27,724 nt of DNA from IMG/VR virus record IMGVR_UViG_3300042987_002408, positions 1-27,724 of that record; one strand, written 5' to 3'. Numbering within the stretch: position 1 is the stretch's first letter; each line of letters opens with the position of its first letter. Positions 1-7,651 of the stretch are shown here, one piece after another. This DNA is from a virus. The notes beneath the pieces are model-generated. The model ran no database searches. It saw nothing but the letters and a program-made list of their open reading frames with translations, and was not told the origin of the DNA. Position numbers and translations under genes: made by a program.

Positions 1-196
1 TGCTACCACTGGTTCCACTAGTTCCACTGCTTCCACTGACGCTTGAAGTTCCAGAAGTCTGAGCGGTTCCAGAGCTTCCACTTGTTCCACTACTACCGCT
101 GCTTCCACTGCTACCACTGGTTCCACTAGTTCCACTGCTTCCACTGACGCTTGAAGTTCCAGAAGTCTGAGCGGTTCCAGAGCTTCCACTTGTTCC
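1..196. repeat. 108-bp direct tandem repeat (36 codons)
   Basis: Bases 1-88 recur without mismatch at 109-196, giving a period of 108 bp, exactly 36 codons. Identity ends at base 89 versus 197. The repeat lies inside the collagen-like fibre region and keeps frame, so each copy adds 36 residues, including the GTAQTSGTSSVSG interruption. Perfect nucleotide identity, not just protein identity, suggests a recent duplication. More copies may lie beyond the left edge. Confidence 0.9.
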
Positions 197-427
197 GCTA
201 GTGCCAGAAGTTCTACTAGCTGTAGATGTTCCATCAGTACCTGTAGTGCCGCTTGTGCCACTACTTCCGCTGGTTCCAGTGCTTCCACTACTTCCAGCTA
301 GACCGCTAGTGCCGCTGCTTCCGCTACTCGCACTGCTACCGCTGTTTCCAGATACTCCACTGGTTCCACTGCTTCCGCTTAAACCACTAGTTCCACTTGA
401 ACCAGACGAACCTGAAGTACCGCTAGA
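1..427 (-). repeat. Collagen-like Gly-X-Ser coding repeat
   Basis: On the minus strand this stretch codes for triplets such as GTS, GSS and GLS from about residue 598 of the fibre gene. Interruptions occur (GTAQTSGTSSVSG and TASRTSG). The glycine-every-third-residue pattern is that of a collagen triple helix, with Ser/Thr in place of Pro. The DNA is visibly more GC-rich than the rest of the gene because of the GGN, AGC and ACC codons. A plus-strand open frame at 201-533, rich in Pro, Leu and Val, is only the complement of this repeat. Confidence 0.85.
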
Positions 428-2218
428 AATACTCGTAATTTTAATTATGTTATTCTCTACTACAAGATATTCTGTAGCACTAGTCGTTAATTGTGGCAAT
501 TCTGTAAATACTAAATTATTAGAACCACTGTAATATAATGTTCCTGTAGTTAAAGAGTCTACTCCATCAAATTTTGGTATGTATCCAGTAACTCCAACTC
601 CATCAAATACATATCTTCCGCTAAGTGGCGATAAATTAATTGCATTATTTATATATCCAGAACTAATAAATAATGTATCAGAGAATTCAGAGACTACTTC
701 TTGAGAATCTATTGCGCGTACTTTAACAAAATAATTATTATTTTCTTTTACTGAAAAAATAAAAGATGGATCTACTGTAGAATATACAAAATTAGCAAAA
801 CCTGTTATTCTTTTTGCTATTTGTATTCCAGTTACAGTGTCATTTAAATCATTAAAACTTGTACCATTAGGAGCGAAAATAGGCAAATATCTATTATTAG
901 AATAAGTTCCCGTATATATATTGCCACTAAAATATCCACCAGAAGGTAGAAATTGAAATTGATTGTTACCTGTATAATTGTAAGATAAAAATACCTCTGA
1001 TGAATCAGTATAACCAGAAGGTATTCTTATTTCTGTAATATAATTAAAACCAGTAGTTATTGCAAAAATACCTGTTGGATAAGAACCAAAATTATCTACA
1101 TAAATTGTATGATCAACCCATTGAATACCAGAAGATCCATAAGTTGTAAAAATATTAGAGCTTCCACTTACACCGCTACCAGTTCCATAATAAATAGATT
1201 GAATATTTTCGCTTGTTCTATTATCAAGAAAATAATCATATTTATTTTTATTTGTTCCGCTTTCTTCTACTAAAATATGAAAACTACAATCTTGTGACTG
1301 TTCAACATGATCCCATTTTATAAAAGCTTCAAGATGTAAGTTTTTATCCGTTCTATTTAAACTTGAACTTACATATCCAGTCAAGTTCAACAATTTATTA
1401 GGTAAGCTTGAGACCGAATAAGAATTTGGTTTTATTCCTGAAGAAGCTATTTTTTGACCGCTATAAAAATAATTATAAGGAACAAAATGTAAATAATAAG
1501 GTTGTCTTACAAAATTATCAGATTCAATATTTTGGTTTACACTTGTTAAATCTGGAATATAAACTGTATTTAAATTTGGGTTTTTAACTTCAACATTATA
1601 TAAATAATCATCAACATCTGGATTAAAAACGGTTCCAGTGGTTACAAAAACTGAAACTTTATTTATGATAGAACTGTCTTGATAAGATAAACCTACATTA
1701 ACAAAATTATCTATCGAATAGCTATTAATATCTACGCTAGGAGTTCCAAAATCAATTAAAGCTATACCAGTACTTTTTCTACCCTGATTATCTGTGCTTA
1801 CGGCATCTATAAAAAATTTATTTAAACCAGAAATATTCTGAACTCCAGTTACTCCAACAAAAGCTTGTAAAACATCTGAAGAATCTACAGAAAGCGTAGA
1901 TTGCTTTATAGAAAAAGGCAAAGAATATATCAACTTTCTATTTATATCATAATAATTTATATCAAAACCAGAAAAACCCGCATCTCTAATAGTACCGCTT
2001 AAAATCTGCTGCGTTACTGGCTTTTCAACTGTCCAACTTAAATTTATTGTATTTTCAGCTAAGTGTCCAGAAACAAATGGTATATTAATATCTAAACCAT
2101 ATATTGACGGCGAAATAGTATTATTTTTGTAAGAAAATTGACTGTTTAAAGACAAATCCATGCTTTTAACCTTAAAAGCACTATCATAATCAATTCCCGT
2201 TGCTGGAATAAAAGCCAT
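1..2218 (-). CDS. Tail fibre / receptor-binding protein with collagen-like C-terminal region (partial, C-terminus off the window)
   Basis: An open frame starts at ATG 2218 (first residues MAFIPATGIDYDSAF) and runs without a stop for 739 codons to the left edge. It begins 8 bases after the stop of the J-like gene, where a host-specificity fibre is expected. No Shine-Dalgarno sequence precedes the ATG. Residues about 1-590 are beta-rich with many Gly/Ser/Thr/Asn/Tyr residues, and suggest serial Ig/FN3-like domains. A segment near residue 560 (GYIPKFDGV) is of a kind common in phage fibre shafts. From about residue 598 the protein becomes a run of Gly-Thr-Ser and Gly-Ser-Ser triplets, which resembles the collagen-like triple helices of trimeric phage fibres. 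The real C-terminus, probably the receptor-binding head, is missing. The fibre role is inferred from position and composition; no specific family was recognised. Confidence 0.8.
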   Translation of the reverse strand, partial: MAFIPATGIDYDSAFKVKSMDLSLNSQFSYKNNTISPSIYGLDINIPFVSGHLAENTINLSWTVEKPVTQQILSGTIRDAGFSGFDINYYDINRKLIYSLPFSIKQSTLSVDSSDVLQAFVGVTGVQNISGLNKFFIDAVSTDNQGRKSTGIALIDFGTPSVDINSYSIDNFVNVGLSYQDSSIINKVSVFVTTGTVFNPDVDDYLYNVEVKNPNLNTVYIPDLTSVNQNIESDNFVRQPYYLHFVPYNYFYSGQKIASSGIKPNSYSVSSLPNKLLNLTGYVSSSLNRTDKNLHLEAFIKWDHVEQSQDCSFHILVEESGTNKNKYDYFLDNRTSENIQSIYYGTGSGVSGSSNIFTTYGSSGIQWVDHTIYVDNFGSYPTGIFAITTGFNYITEIRIPSGYTDSSEVFLSYNYTGNNQFQFLPSGGYFSGNIYTGTYSNNRYLPIFAPNGTSFNDLNDTVTGIQIAKRITGFANFVYSTVDPSFIFSVKENNNYFVKVRAIDSQEVVSEFSDTLFISSGYINNAINLSPLSGRYVFDGVGVTGYIPKFDGVDSLTTGTLYYSGSNNLVFTELPQLTTSATEYLVVENNIIKITSISSGTSGSSGSSGTSGLSGSSGTSGVSGNSGSSASSGSSGTSGLAGSSGSTGTSGSSGTSGTTGTDGTSTASRTSGTSGTSGSSGTAQTSGTSSVSGSSGTSGTSGSSGSSGSSGTSGSSGTAQTSGTSSVSGSSGTSGTSGS

Positions 2219-2226
2219 ATATTACA

Positions 2227-5200
2227 TTACACATTAATTAATTTCATATTTTCATCAAAAGCGTAAAAATCAATCGAATAAGGAGGACTAAAACTAAATC
2301 TATTTAATGGTATTTCGCCTAAAAATAAATTAATAAACTTTGCCTGTGATCTTAAAATTTTAAACTTTAAAGTTTTTCCATCTTTAGTTATTATACAATA
2401 CAATCCATAAACTTTCGCATTAGTGGAAAGCGATCCAGAACTAAATAAAGCGACAAAATCTATTTTTAATTCTTTAAATTTATTTTCTGTAAATCCTGAA
2501 TCTAAAGTTTCGTTATCAATACTAAATGAATAATCATAATCAGAATTTATGGAAGTTAAATAATTTATATCTTTATTGAATAAAACGCCTTGGGCAAAAA
2601 ATGCTTGAATTTGTGCGTCCGTAAAAGCTGGAGATATATAATTATCTGTAGAAAAAATAATTTCTTTTTTATTATTTTGGCTTTCATCTATGTATTCGTC
2701 TTTTTCTACAAAATTAAATTTTTCATAAGAATATTTCATAGCCGCTAACGAATATTCATTACTTGAATTTTCGCCAATATTTGTTATTCTATATAAATCT
2801 CCATCTTCTGTAAAATTATTTAAATATATAGTAAAAGAAGCATCACTTCTTAAAGCTGAAAAACTTCCATAACTTAAATCAGGAAATAAAGAAAAATTAA
2901 CATCATTTATTCTAGCATAAGGAGTGTTAAAAGCCACTACTCCATACAAAGGATTCCCCCTTGCTCTAGCGATCTCTCTGAGTTTAACATTATTTAAATA
3001 GTAAATTATATAAGATCCATCATATACAATATTTAACGTGTCTATTTCTGTTACCATTTTTCCAGCAAAAGCTACAGAAGTTCCATTTTCTATATAATAT
3101 AAAGATCCAGCAGATATATAAAATCCATAATTTATATCATTTTGATCTACTGAAGTATTATTTATCTCACTTAAACCACAAACTAAATAAGTTCCAGAAA
3201 AAGTTACTTTAAAAGATATTTGACAACTATCTATATAGCTTTGCTTTGTAAAAGCTTTTCTTGTCCAACCAGATGGCCCTATATTATCTCCATATACTGT
3301 TTTTCCATCATCAGAAGCTATAACTTTACTAACTATATTCCAAGAAACGTAAGCTGAATTAATTAACTTTAATCTTAAATTAGAATTGTCTACTTCACTT
3401 ACATAATAACACAACTCAATCAACTCATCATCTACCAATGAAAATATTTTTATAACACTACCTAAAGCATTTTCTGAAACTTCTCTATCTATGCCTACAT
3501 AACTATTTTTATAATCTAGTGAAGTTATTCTTCCAAAATTAATATTACTATTTTTTAGCGCATCACTTATTCTTATTATATCTCCCACTTTCAATAATGA
3601 TATTTCAACACCACCATTAAAATTCACAATTTGAGATTCAAGCTTTCCAGTAGCTAAAAACCATTTACCCACTCTTTGAGCTTGATATTTAGAAGTGATA
3701 CCAAAACCAAGAATTTCTTTTTCAATTATTCCAAATTTTTGTATTAAATTAGCGTCTTCTACATAAACCATTTTATCTTTAAAATTATCCAACTGATCAA
3801 GATAAGATACTTTTATTACAGAAAATGCTGTGTTTAAATTACCAGAAGAATAACTAAATAAACCATCTTTAACATTCGAATTATTAAACACATAAGAAAC
3901 AGGTTTTTTTACATCACTTGTTAAATTTAAATAACCATTCTTAAAATAAAAAACACCCCTAAAAATAGAAGCCAAATCAGATAGCACCCTCAAACCTTCT
4001 GTTTCACTATTTATTAAAATATTTGCCGCAAATCTAGGCTCTAAGAAATCTGAAAAACCTTCTTGTCTTGCAACGCATTTTCCAGAACCAACGTTTAAGC
4101 CAGTATCAAAAATTTTTGCAGAAGCGTATTTTTTCGATACCGCTTCATCAGGCGAATTGAAATTGGTTACTGTATTCTTATATCCTGAAATATAAGAAAC
4201 TGCAAAAGATTTGATTTTGTCTTGAGTATTTAAAACAGAAGGGTCTTTTAATATATATTCTTTTAAAGCAACAAAAAAATTTCCACTTAAATCAGATTCT
4301 ATAAATTTTCTAGGCCCAAAATCATTATATAATTTTATTGTAGCAATTGACCCATTTGTTGTGATAGGACCAATTATTTTCTTAACGTTTAAATTTAAAT
4401 CTTCTCCTATTTGATTTTTAACATCATATAAAAATAAAATTCCTCCAAATGGATATTTATTTTGCAAAGTGAATATGTCATCTGTAGTTATTATTTGTAT
4501 CGTGTTGAAACCTTCTTCGCCAAAAACAAAAGAATTATTAAAATAAAAATCTTGGTATTTGTACTTTGTCGAACAATTGGTTTTTATCAGTTCATCGCAA
4601 TACTTTGATATTTTATATAACTCCCATTTATTTATATCGTTTTCTGTTAATATAGATTTAGCTAATCCATACCTTCCATTAACACATAAATCATTAAATA
4701 TCCAAGCTGGATTATCTGTCCATCTTAAAGATTTACTATAATTTCCAGACCAATCTCCAGAATACTCCTTAGCTTCTGAATCATAATTGTCTGGAACAGT
4801 TATTTTTAACAATTTACAGTCAAAACTTCTAACAGGAACTGAAGAAAAATGTTTTGAGCTAACTTTATTTCTGCAAATAGCAGAAAAAGGATATAAAAAA
4901 TTATAATTAACAATTTCAACTATACTATTAATAGAAAAAGCTCTTGCTAAAACCCCTTTTCTTGGACCATTTGCTGGAATTCTTTTCTGAACACTATAAA
5001 CATTAATAATAAATTCAGAATTAATATTGTCTAGTTTATCGTATTTATCTATTTCTATTTCAAAAGTTAATAAAACTGGATTTTGTTTTGCGATGATATA
5101 TCCCTGAAACAATAAGTATTCTGTTTTCTGCTTGAAAGAGTTTGTTATACTAATAACAAAACGCACCGTGTTATTAAAATTATTTCCAGATGCATCTATA

Positions 5201-5775
5201 TAATACAACTCATCTAAACTAATAATAACTTTTATCAAGTTTGTATATTTATTCTTTACATAATGAGAAAATACTTTAGCTACATTTTTTAAATCAATAA
5301 CTGATCTTTGAAAAGGATCTGTAGTGCTTTCATTAAAAGAAGTTAATATATAATTTGGAGATATTTTATCGCCATCTACTTTTGAAAAATCATCAATACT
5401 AGAAGTTAAATCGTATATCTTTGTTTTATATTCATAAGTAGAACTTGATATAGCAGGAATATTTGAACTTTCAGAACCTAAAGATAATGAAAAATCAGAA
5501 GAACTTATATTAAATAAGTTGCTTTTTTTATCTTTTATTGAAACGTCATTAAAGTATACGCCATAAGCCAAAGATCCATTCGTCTGTGTTGAAACGCTAG
5601 AGCTTAAATCAATATAATTTATAGCATTTCCAAAAGTATCAGTTAATCCTTCTATTGGCCCTTCAGATATCAGATCCACTGCTTCATAAAAACTTTCAGA
5701 ATTAACAGTAAAACCCTCAGAATTTGCAGAGTTTTGAAACATTGTTACATCTGATTTTGATAAATTTATTTTCAT
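2227..5775 (-). CDS. Tail tip / central fibre protein, lambda gpJ-like, with inserted ConA-like domain
   Basis: This 1182-residue protein is the homologue of lambda gpJ, which closes the end of the tail tube and contacts the receptor. The N-terminal signature LISEGPIEGLTD (about residues 36-47) and WTDNPAW (352-358) followed by NDLCVNGRYGL are hallmarks of the gpJ family. So is ETEGLRVLSDLASIFRGV, further on. Residues about 830-970 (from the GPSGW at 837) read as a beta-sandwich of ConA/SPRY type, followed by a second beta-rich stretch. The start overlaps the stop of the I-like gene as ATGA. No C-terminal receptor-binding tail like that of lambda J is obvious. That role is probably carried by the next gene, the collagen-like fibre. 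Confidence 0.9.
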   Translation of the reverse strand: MKINLSKSDVTMFQNSANSEGFTVNSESFYEAVDLISEGPIEGLTDTFGNAINYIDLSSSVSTQTNGSLAYGVYFNDVSIKDKKSNLFNISSSDFSLSLGSESSNIPAISSSTYEYKTKIYDLTSSIDDFSKVDGDKISPNYILTSFNESTTDPFQRSVIDLKNVAKVFSHYVKNKYTNLIKVIISLDELYYIDASGNNFNNTVRFVISITNSFKQKTEYLLFQGYIIAKQNPVLLTFEIEIDKYDKLDNINSEFIINVYSVQKRIPANGPRKGVLARAFSINSIVEIVNYNFLYPFSAICRNKVSSKHFSSVPVRSFDCKLLKITVPDNYDSEAKEYSGDWSGNYSKSLRWTDNPAWIFNDLCVNGRYGLAKSILTENDINKWELYKISKYCDELIKTNCSTKYKYQDFYFNNSFVFGEEGFNTIQIITTDDIFTLQNKYPFGGILFLYDVKNQIGEDLNLNVKKIIGPITTNGSIATIKLYNDFGPRKFIESDLSGNFFVALKEYILKDPSVLNTQDKIKSFAVSYISGYKNTVTNFNSPDEAVSKKYASAKIFDTGLNVGSGKCVARQEGFSDFLEPRFAANILINSETEGLRVLSDLASIFRGVFYFKNGYLNLTSDVKKPVSYVFNNSNVKDGLFSYSSGNLNTAFSVIKVSYLDQLDNFKDKMVYVEDANLIQKFGIIEKEILGFGITSKYQAQRVGKWFLATGKLESQIVNFNGGVEISLLKVGDIIRISDALKNSNINFGRITSLDYKNSYVGIDREVSENALGSVIKIFSLVDDELIELCYYVSEVDNSNLRLKLINSAYVSWNIVSKVIASDDGKTVYGDNIGPSGWTRKAFTKQSYIDSCQISFKVTFSGTYLVCGLSEINNTSVDQNDINYGFYISAGSLYYIENGTSVAFAGKMVTEIDTLNIVYDGSYIIYYLNNVKLREIARARGNPLYGVVAFNTPYARINDVNFSLFPDLSYGSFSALRSDASFTIYLNNFTEDGDLYRITNIGENSSNEYSLAAMKYSYEKFNFVEKDEYIDESQNNKKEIIFSTDNYISPAFTDAQIQAFFAQGVLFNKDINYLTSINSDYDYSFSIDNETLDSGFTENKFKELKIDFVALFSSGSLSTNAKVYGLYCIITKDGKTLKFKILRSQAKFINLFLGEIPLNRFSFSPPYSIDFYAFDENMKLINV

Positions 5776-6266
5776 TCTGCAATTTCGTTTATATTAGTTA
5801 CGTCATTAGAAATTACAATAGATCCAATTTTTAAACGACCATAACCTATTGGTATAGGAACATTTCTTTTAGTAACATTTTCGTAAGAAGAAAATATTTT
5901 AGAAGTTGTTTTTATATCAATTGGCGATTTAGGTGTTAATAACTTAGTGATTAAAAATTGAATACCTATAGAAATAGCCAAAATTAACAAACTTATACCA
6001 AAATCACTTCCCATAATTAATGGAACAACTTCAATTTTAGAATTATTTTTTAGAATTGGAGAGTTAATATACTCAGGAGGCATGATTTTGCCATCAACAT
6101 ATACTATAAAGTTTGAAATATATTCTTCTAATAAACCTAAAGCTTTAACTAAACAACCAGTATTAGCCTCTATAGCTTCAAAAGCTTCAGCCACAGTTGA
6201 AATATTTAAATTCCAATCTAGTTTCATATAATTTTCAAAAACTCCATGTAGTTTTACGTTTACCAT
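5772..6266 (-). CDS. Tail assembly protein, lambda gpI-like
   Basis: This 164-residue protein sits between the K-like and J-like genes, as I does in lambda. Residues 1-82 have the look of the ubiquitin/beta-grasp fold of the I family (LHGVFENYMKLDW at the start, then VDGKIMPPEYI). Residues 89-110 form one hydrophobic helix (ISLLILAISIGIQFLITKLL), a likely membrane segment. The C-terminal VPIPIGYGRLKIGS (136-149) matches the family's conserved pattern of VPxxYGRxxVGS type. The exact function is unknown; lambda I is needed for tail-tip assembly and is absent from the finished virion. The start lies 7 bases after the K stop, without a Shine-Dalgarno sequence, and the gene ends in an ATGA overlap with J. 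Confidence 0.88.
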   Translation of the reverse strand: MVNVKLHGVFENYMKLDWNLNISTVAEAFEAIEANTGCLVKALGLLEEYISNFIVYVDGKIMPPEYINSPILKNNSKIEVVPLIMGSDFGISLLILAISIGIQFLITKLLTPKSPIDIKTTSKIFSSYENVTKRNVPIPIGYGRLKIGSIVISNDVTNINEIAE

Positions 6267-6273
6267 GATAGTA

Positions 6274-6600
6274 TTATTTACACTTCATTTCAGACCAATT
6301 ATCAGACGATATATTATAAATCAACATGTCCAATCTATGAAATTTCTGATAATGAATGTCTGATTCAGAAAATCTATCTGAATTATTATGACTATGGAAT
6401 AGATATTTTATAGTAAATTTATTTTTGATAGATAAATAATCAACTGGAGAAATCAAAAAAAAGTTTTCATCTTGAGGGTGTTTGTTATCTAATTCTATAA
6501 AAAAATCCTTATCTTTATCTGATACAATAAAACCGCAAACTTCTATTTTTTTATTAAAACATATAGATTTTATATGCTCTTTTAAATCATGATTTATCAT
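6274..6600 (-). CDS. Tail assembly protein, lambda gpK-like, JAB/MPN (JAMM) metallopeptidase domain only
   Basis: I place the start at ATG 6600 (MINHDLKEHI), giving 108 residues and a 14-bp overlap with the L-like gene. The frame is open up to 6669, but the extra N-terminus (MKTIYLMMELCLL) is out-of-frame L sequence with no JAB-like features. The JAMM metal-site residues are visible: E20 in IEVCGFIV, H69 and H71 in LFHSH, S78 and D81 in SESD. NKHPQDENFFLI (39-50) matches the conserved pre-catalytic stretch of the family. The spacing from HSH to S is one residue shorter than usual. Lambda K also has a C-terminal NlpC/P60 peptidase; here it is absent. The JAMM peptidase is expected to bind zinc. 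Its target in tail assembly is not known. Confidence 0.88.
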   Translation of the reverse strand: MINHDLKEHIKSICFNKKIEVCGFIVSDKDKDFFIELDNKHPQDENFFLISPVDYLSIKNKFTIKYLFHSHNNSDRFSESDIHYQKFHRLDMLIYNISSDNWSEMKCK

Positions 6601-7651
6601 TATTAAATGGATAAGTTGCAGAAAAAGCACCAAAAGGCAAAGCTCCATCATCAGATAAATAGTCTTCAAATCTTAATAAACAACCTCTCAAAGTTTTAGA
6701 GCATCTATCTTGTTTCCAAACATTTGTATTTTTATCAGGAAATTTTCCTAAAATATTATTAGATACACAAACATAAAAAGTTTTAGGCTTATTTAAAAAA
6801 TTTACGCTTCCAACATCTTGCTGGGCATCTAAACTTGAAATCGTATCTACATAAACAAAATCTCCACTATTATATGTTGTAGTAGCGGACCATTCACCTT
6901 TATAAGTTATTGCTGATAAATTGTATGAGTTATTTGCAAGATCTGGTTTATAAGATGTTAAAAATGTTTTATCATTTTCATCAGCCACTGGTAAACCTGG
7001 ATCTGGAGAATTTGCATTACCTCCCCAAGCAGATTCTTTAAAGTATAAATAACTTGATTGTAATTTATTTAAAGGAGTTGAATTTATTTGAGGCCCTTTA
7101 AAAGCAGGTGTGTTTCCATAATTACATCCATAACATCTATAATTCCATGAACAAGTATCATTCGTGACTTTTCTTGTTGGCAGAGATAAATTCTCAATAT
7201 CAACTTTTGTCACTAACTCTAATTCAACATTTTCTTTATTTTCAGATTTTTTTAAATTTATAATAAATTTATCATAAGCAATATAAGTATTAAAAGCTGA
7301 TACTCCAAAAGGATTTATTCCATCAGTAAAATTAACAGTATCTAAATCTTTTCCTAATATTTTTTTTCTAAAAAACTTTTTACCTATTAGATCCGCACGA
7401 TCCTTTAGTATTTTAGAGAAATAATTATTTATATTAGCTATTTTTAAAATTGGTCTACTCTGTTTTCCATCTGACGATGTTTCAAAAGAAGAAAACTCGC
7501 AAGGTATAAAAGTATATTGATTGCCTTGAAATATTAAATTAGATGAAAAATTCTTAGAACCATGAAAACGAAGATAACCTTCGTTTGACTCAAGTTCAAT
7601 TTCGAATAAATCTAAAATTAAATAATTGTTTAATTTAAATAAAGTTTTCAT
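6587..7651 (-). CDS. Minor tail protein, lambda gpL-like (Fe-S), with inserted CBM-like domain
   Basis: This 354-residue protein lies directly before the K, I and J homologues. Lambda gpL holds an iron-sulfur cluster through four cysteines in two pairs, spaced 9 and 7 residues. Here C167 and C176 (with an extra C173) and C317 and C324 reproduce the same 9 and 7 spacing. In lambda about 23 residues separate the pairs; here about 140 do. The added part includes residues about 250-315 (W254, YNSGDFVYV, FYVCVSNN, W312), which resembles the small aromatic carbohydrate-binding domains of CBM5/12 type common in phage structural proteins. The C-terminal GALPFGAFSATYPF is also L-like. The start overlaps the previous stop as ATGA. 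Cluster binding is inferred from the cysteines. Confidence 0.87.
   Translation of the reverse strand: MKTLFKLNNYLILDLFEIELESNEGYLRFHGSKNFSSNLIFQGNQYTFIPCEFSSFETSSDGKQSRPILKIANINNYFSKILKDRADLIGKKFFRKKILGKDLDTVNFTDGINPFGVSAFNTYIAYDKFIINLKKSENKENVELELVTKVDIENLSLPTRKVTNDTCSWNYRCYGCNYGNTPAFKGPQINSTPLNKLQSSYLYFKESAWGGNANSPDPGLPVADENDKTFLTSYKPDLANNSYNLSAITYKGEWSATTTYNSGDFVYVDTISSLDAQQDVGSVNFLNKPKTFYVCVSNNILGKFPDKNTNVWKQDRCSKTLRGCLLRFEDYLSDDGALPFGAFSATYPFNNDKS

Noticed and set aside
1-196. CRISPR-like array suggested by regularly spaced repeats
   Set aside because: The repeated unit is long, in frame, part of a coding Gly-X-Ser repeat and not separated by unique spacers.
201-533. Plus-strand open frame rich in Pro, Leu and Val
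   Set aside because: It is the exact complement of the collagen-like Gly-X-Ser region of the minus-strand fibre gene, and its composition follows from that repeat.
6601-6669. Upstream extension of the K-like gene to 6669
   Set aside because: The extra 23 residues overlap the conserved end of the L-like gene and add no JAB features. ATG 6600 gives the normal short overlap seen between tail genes.
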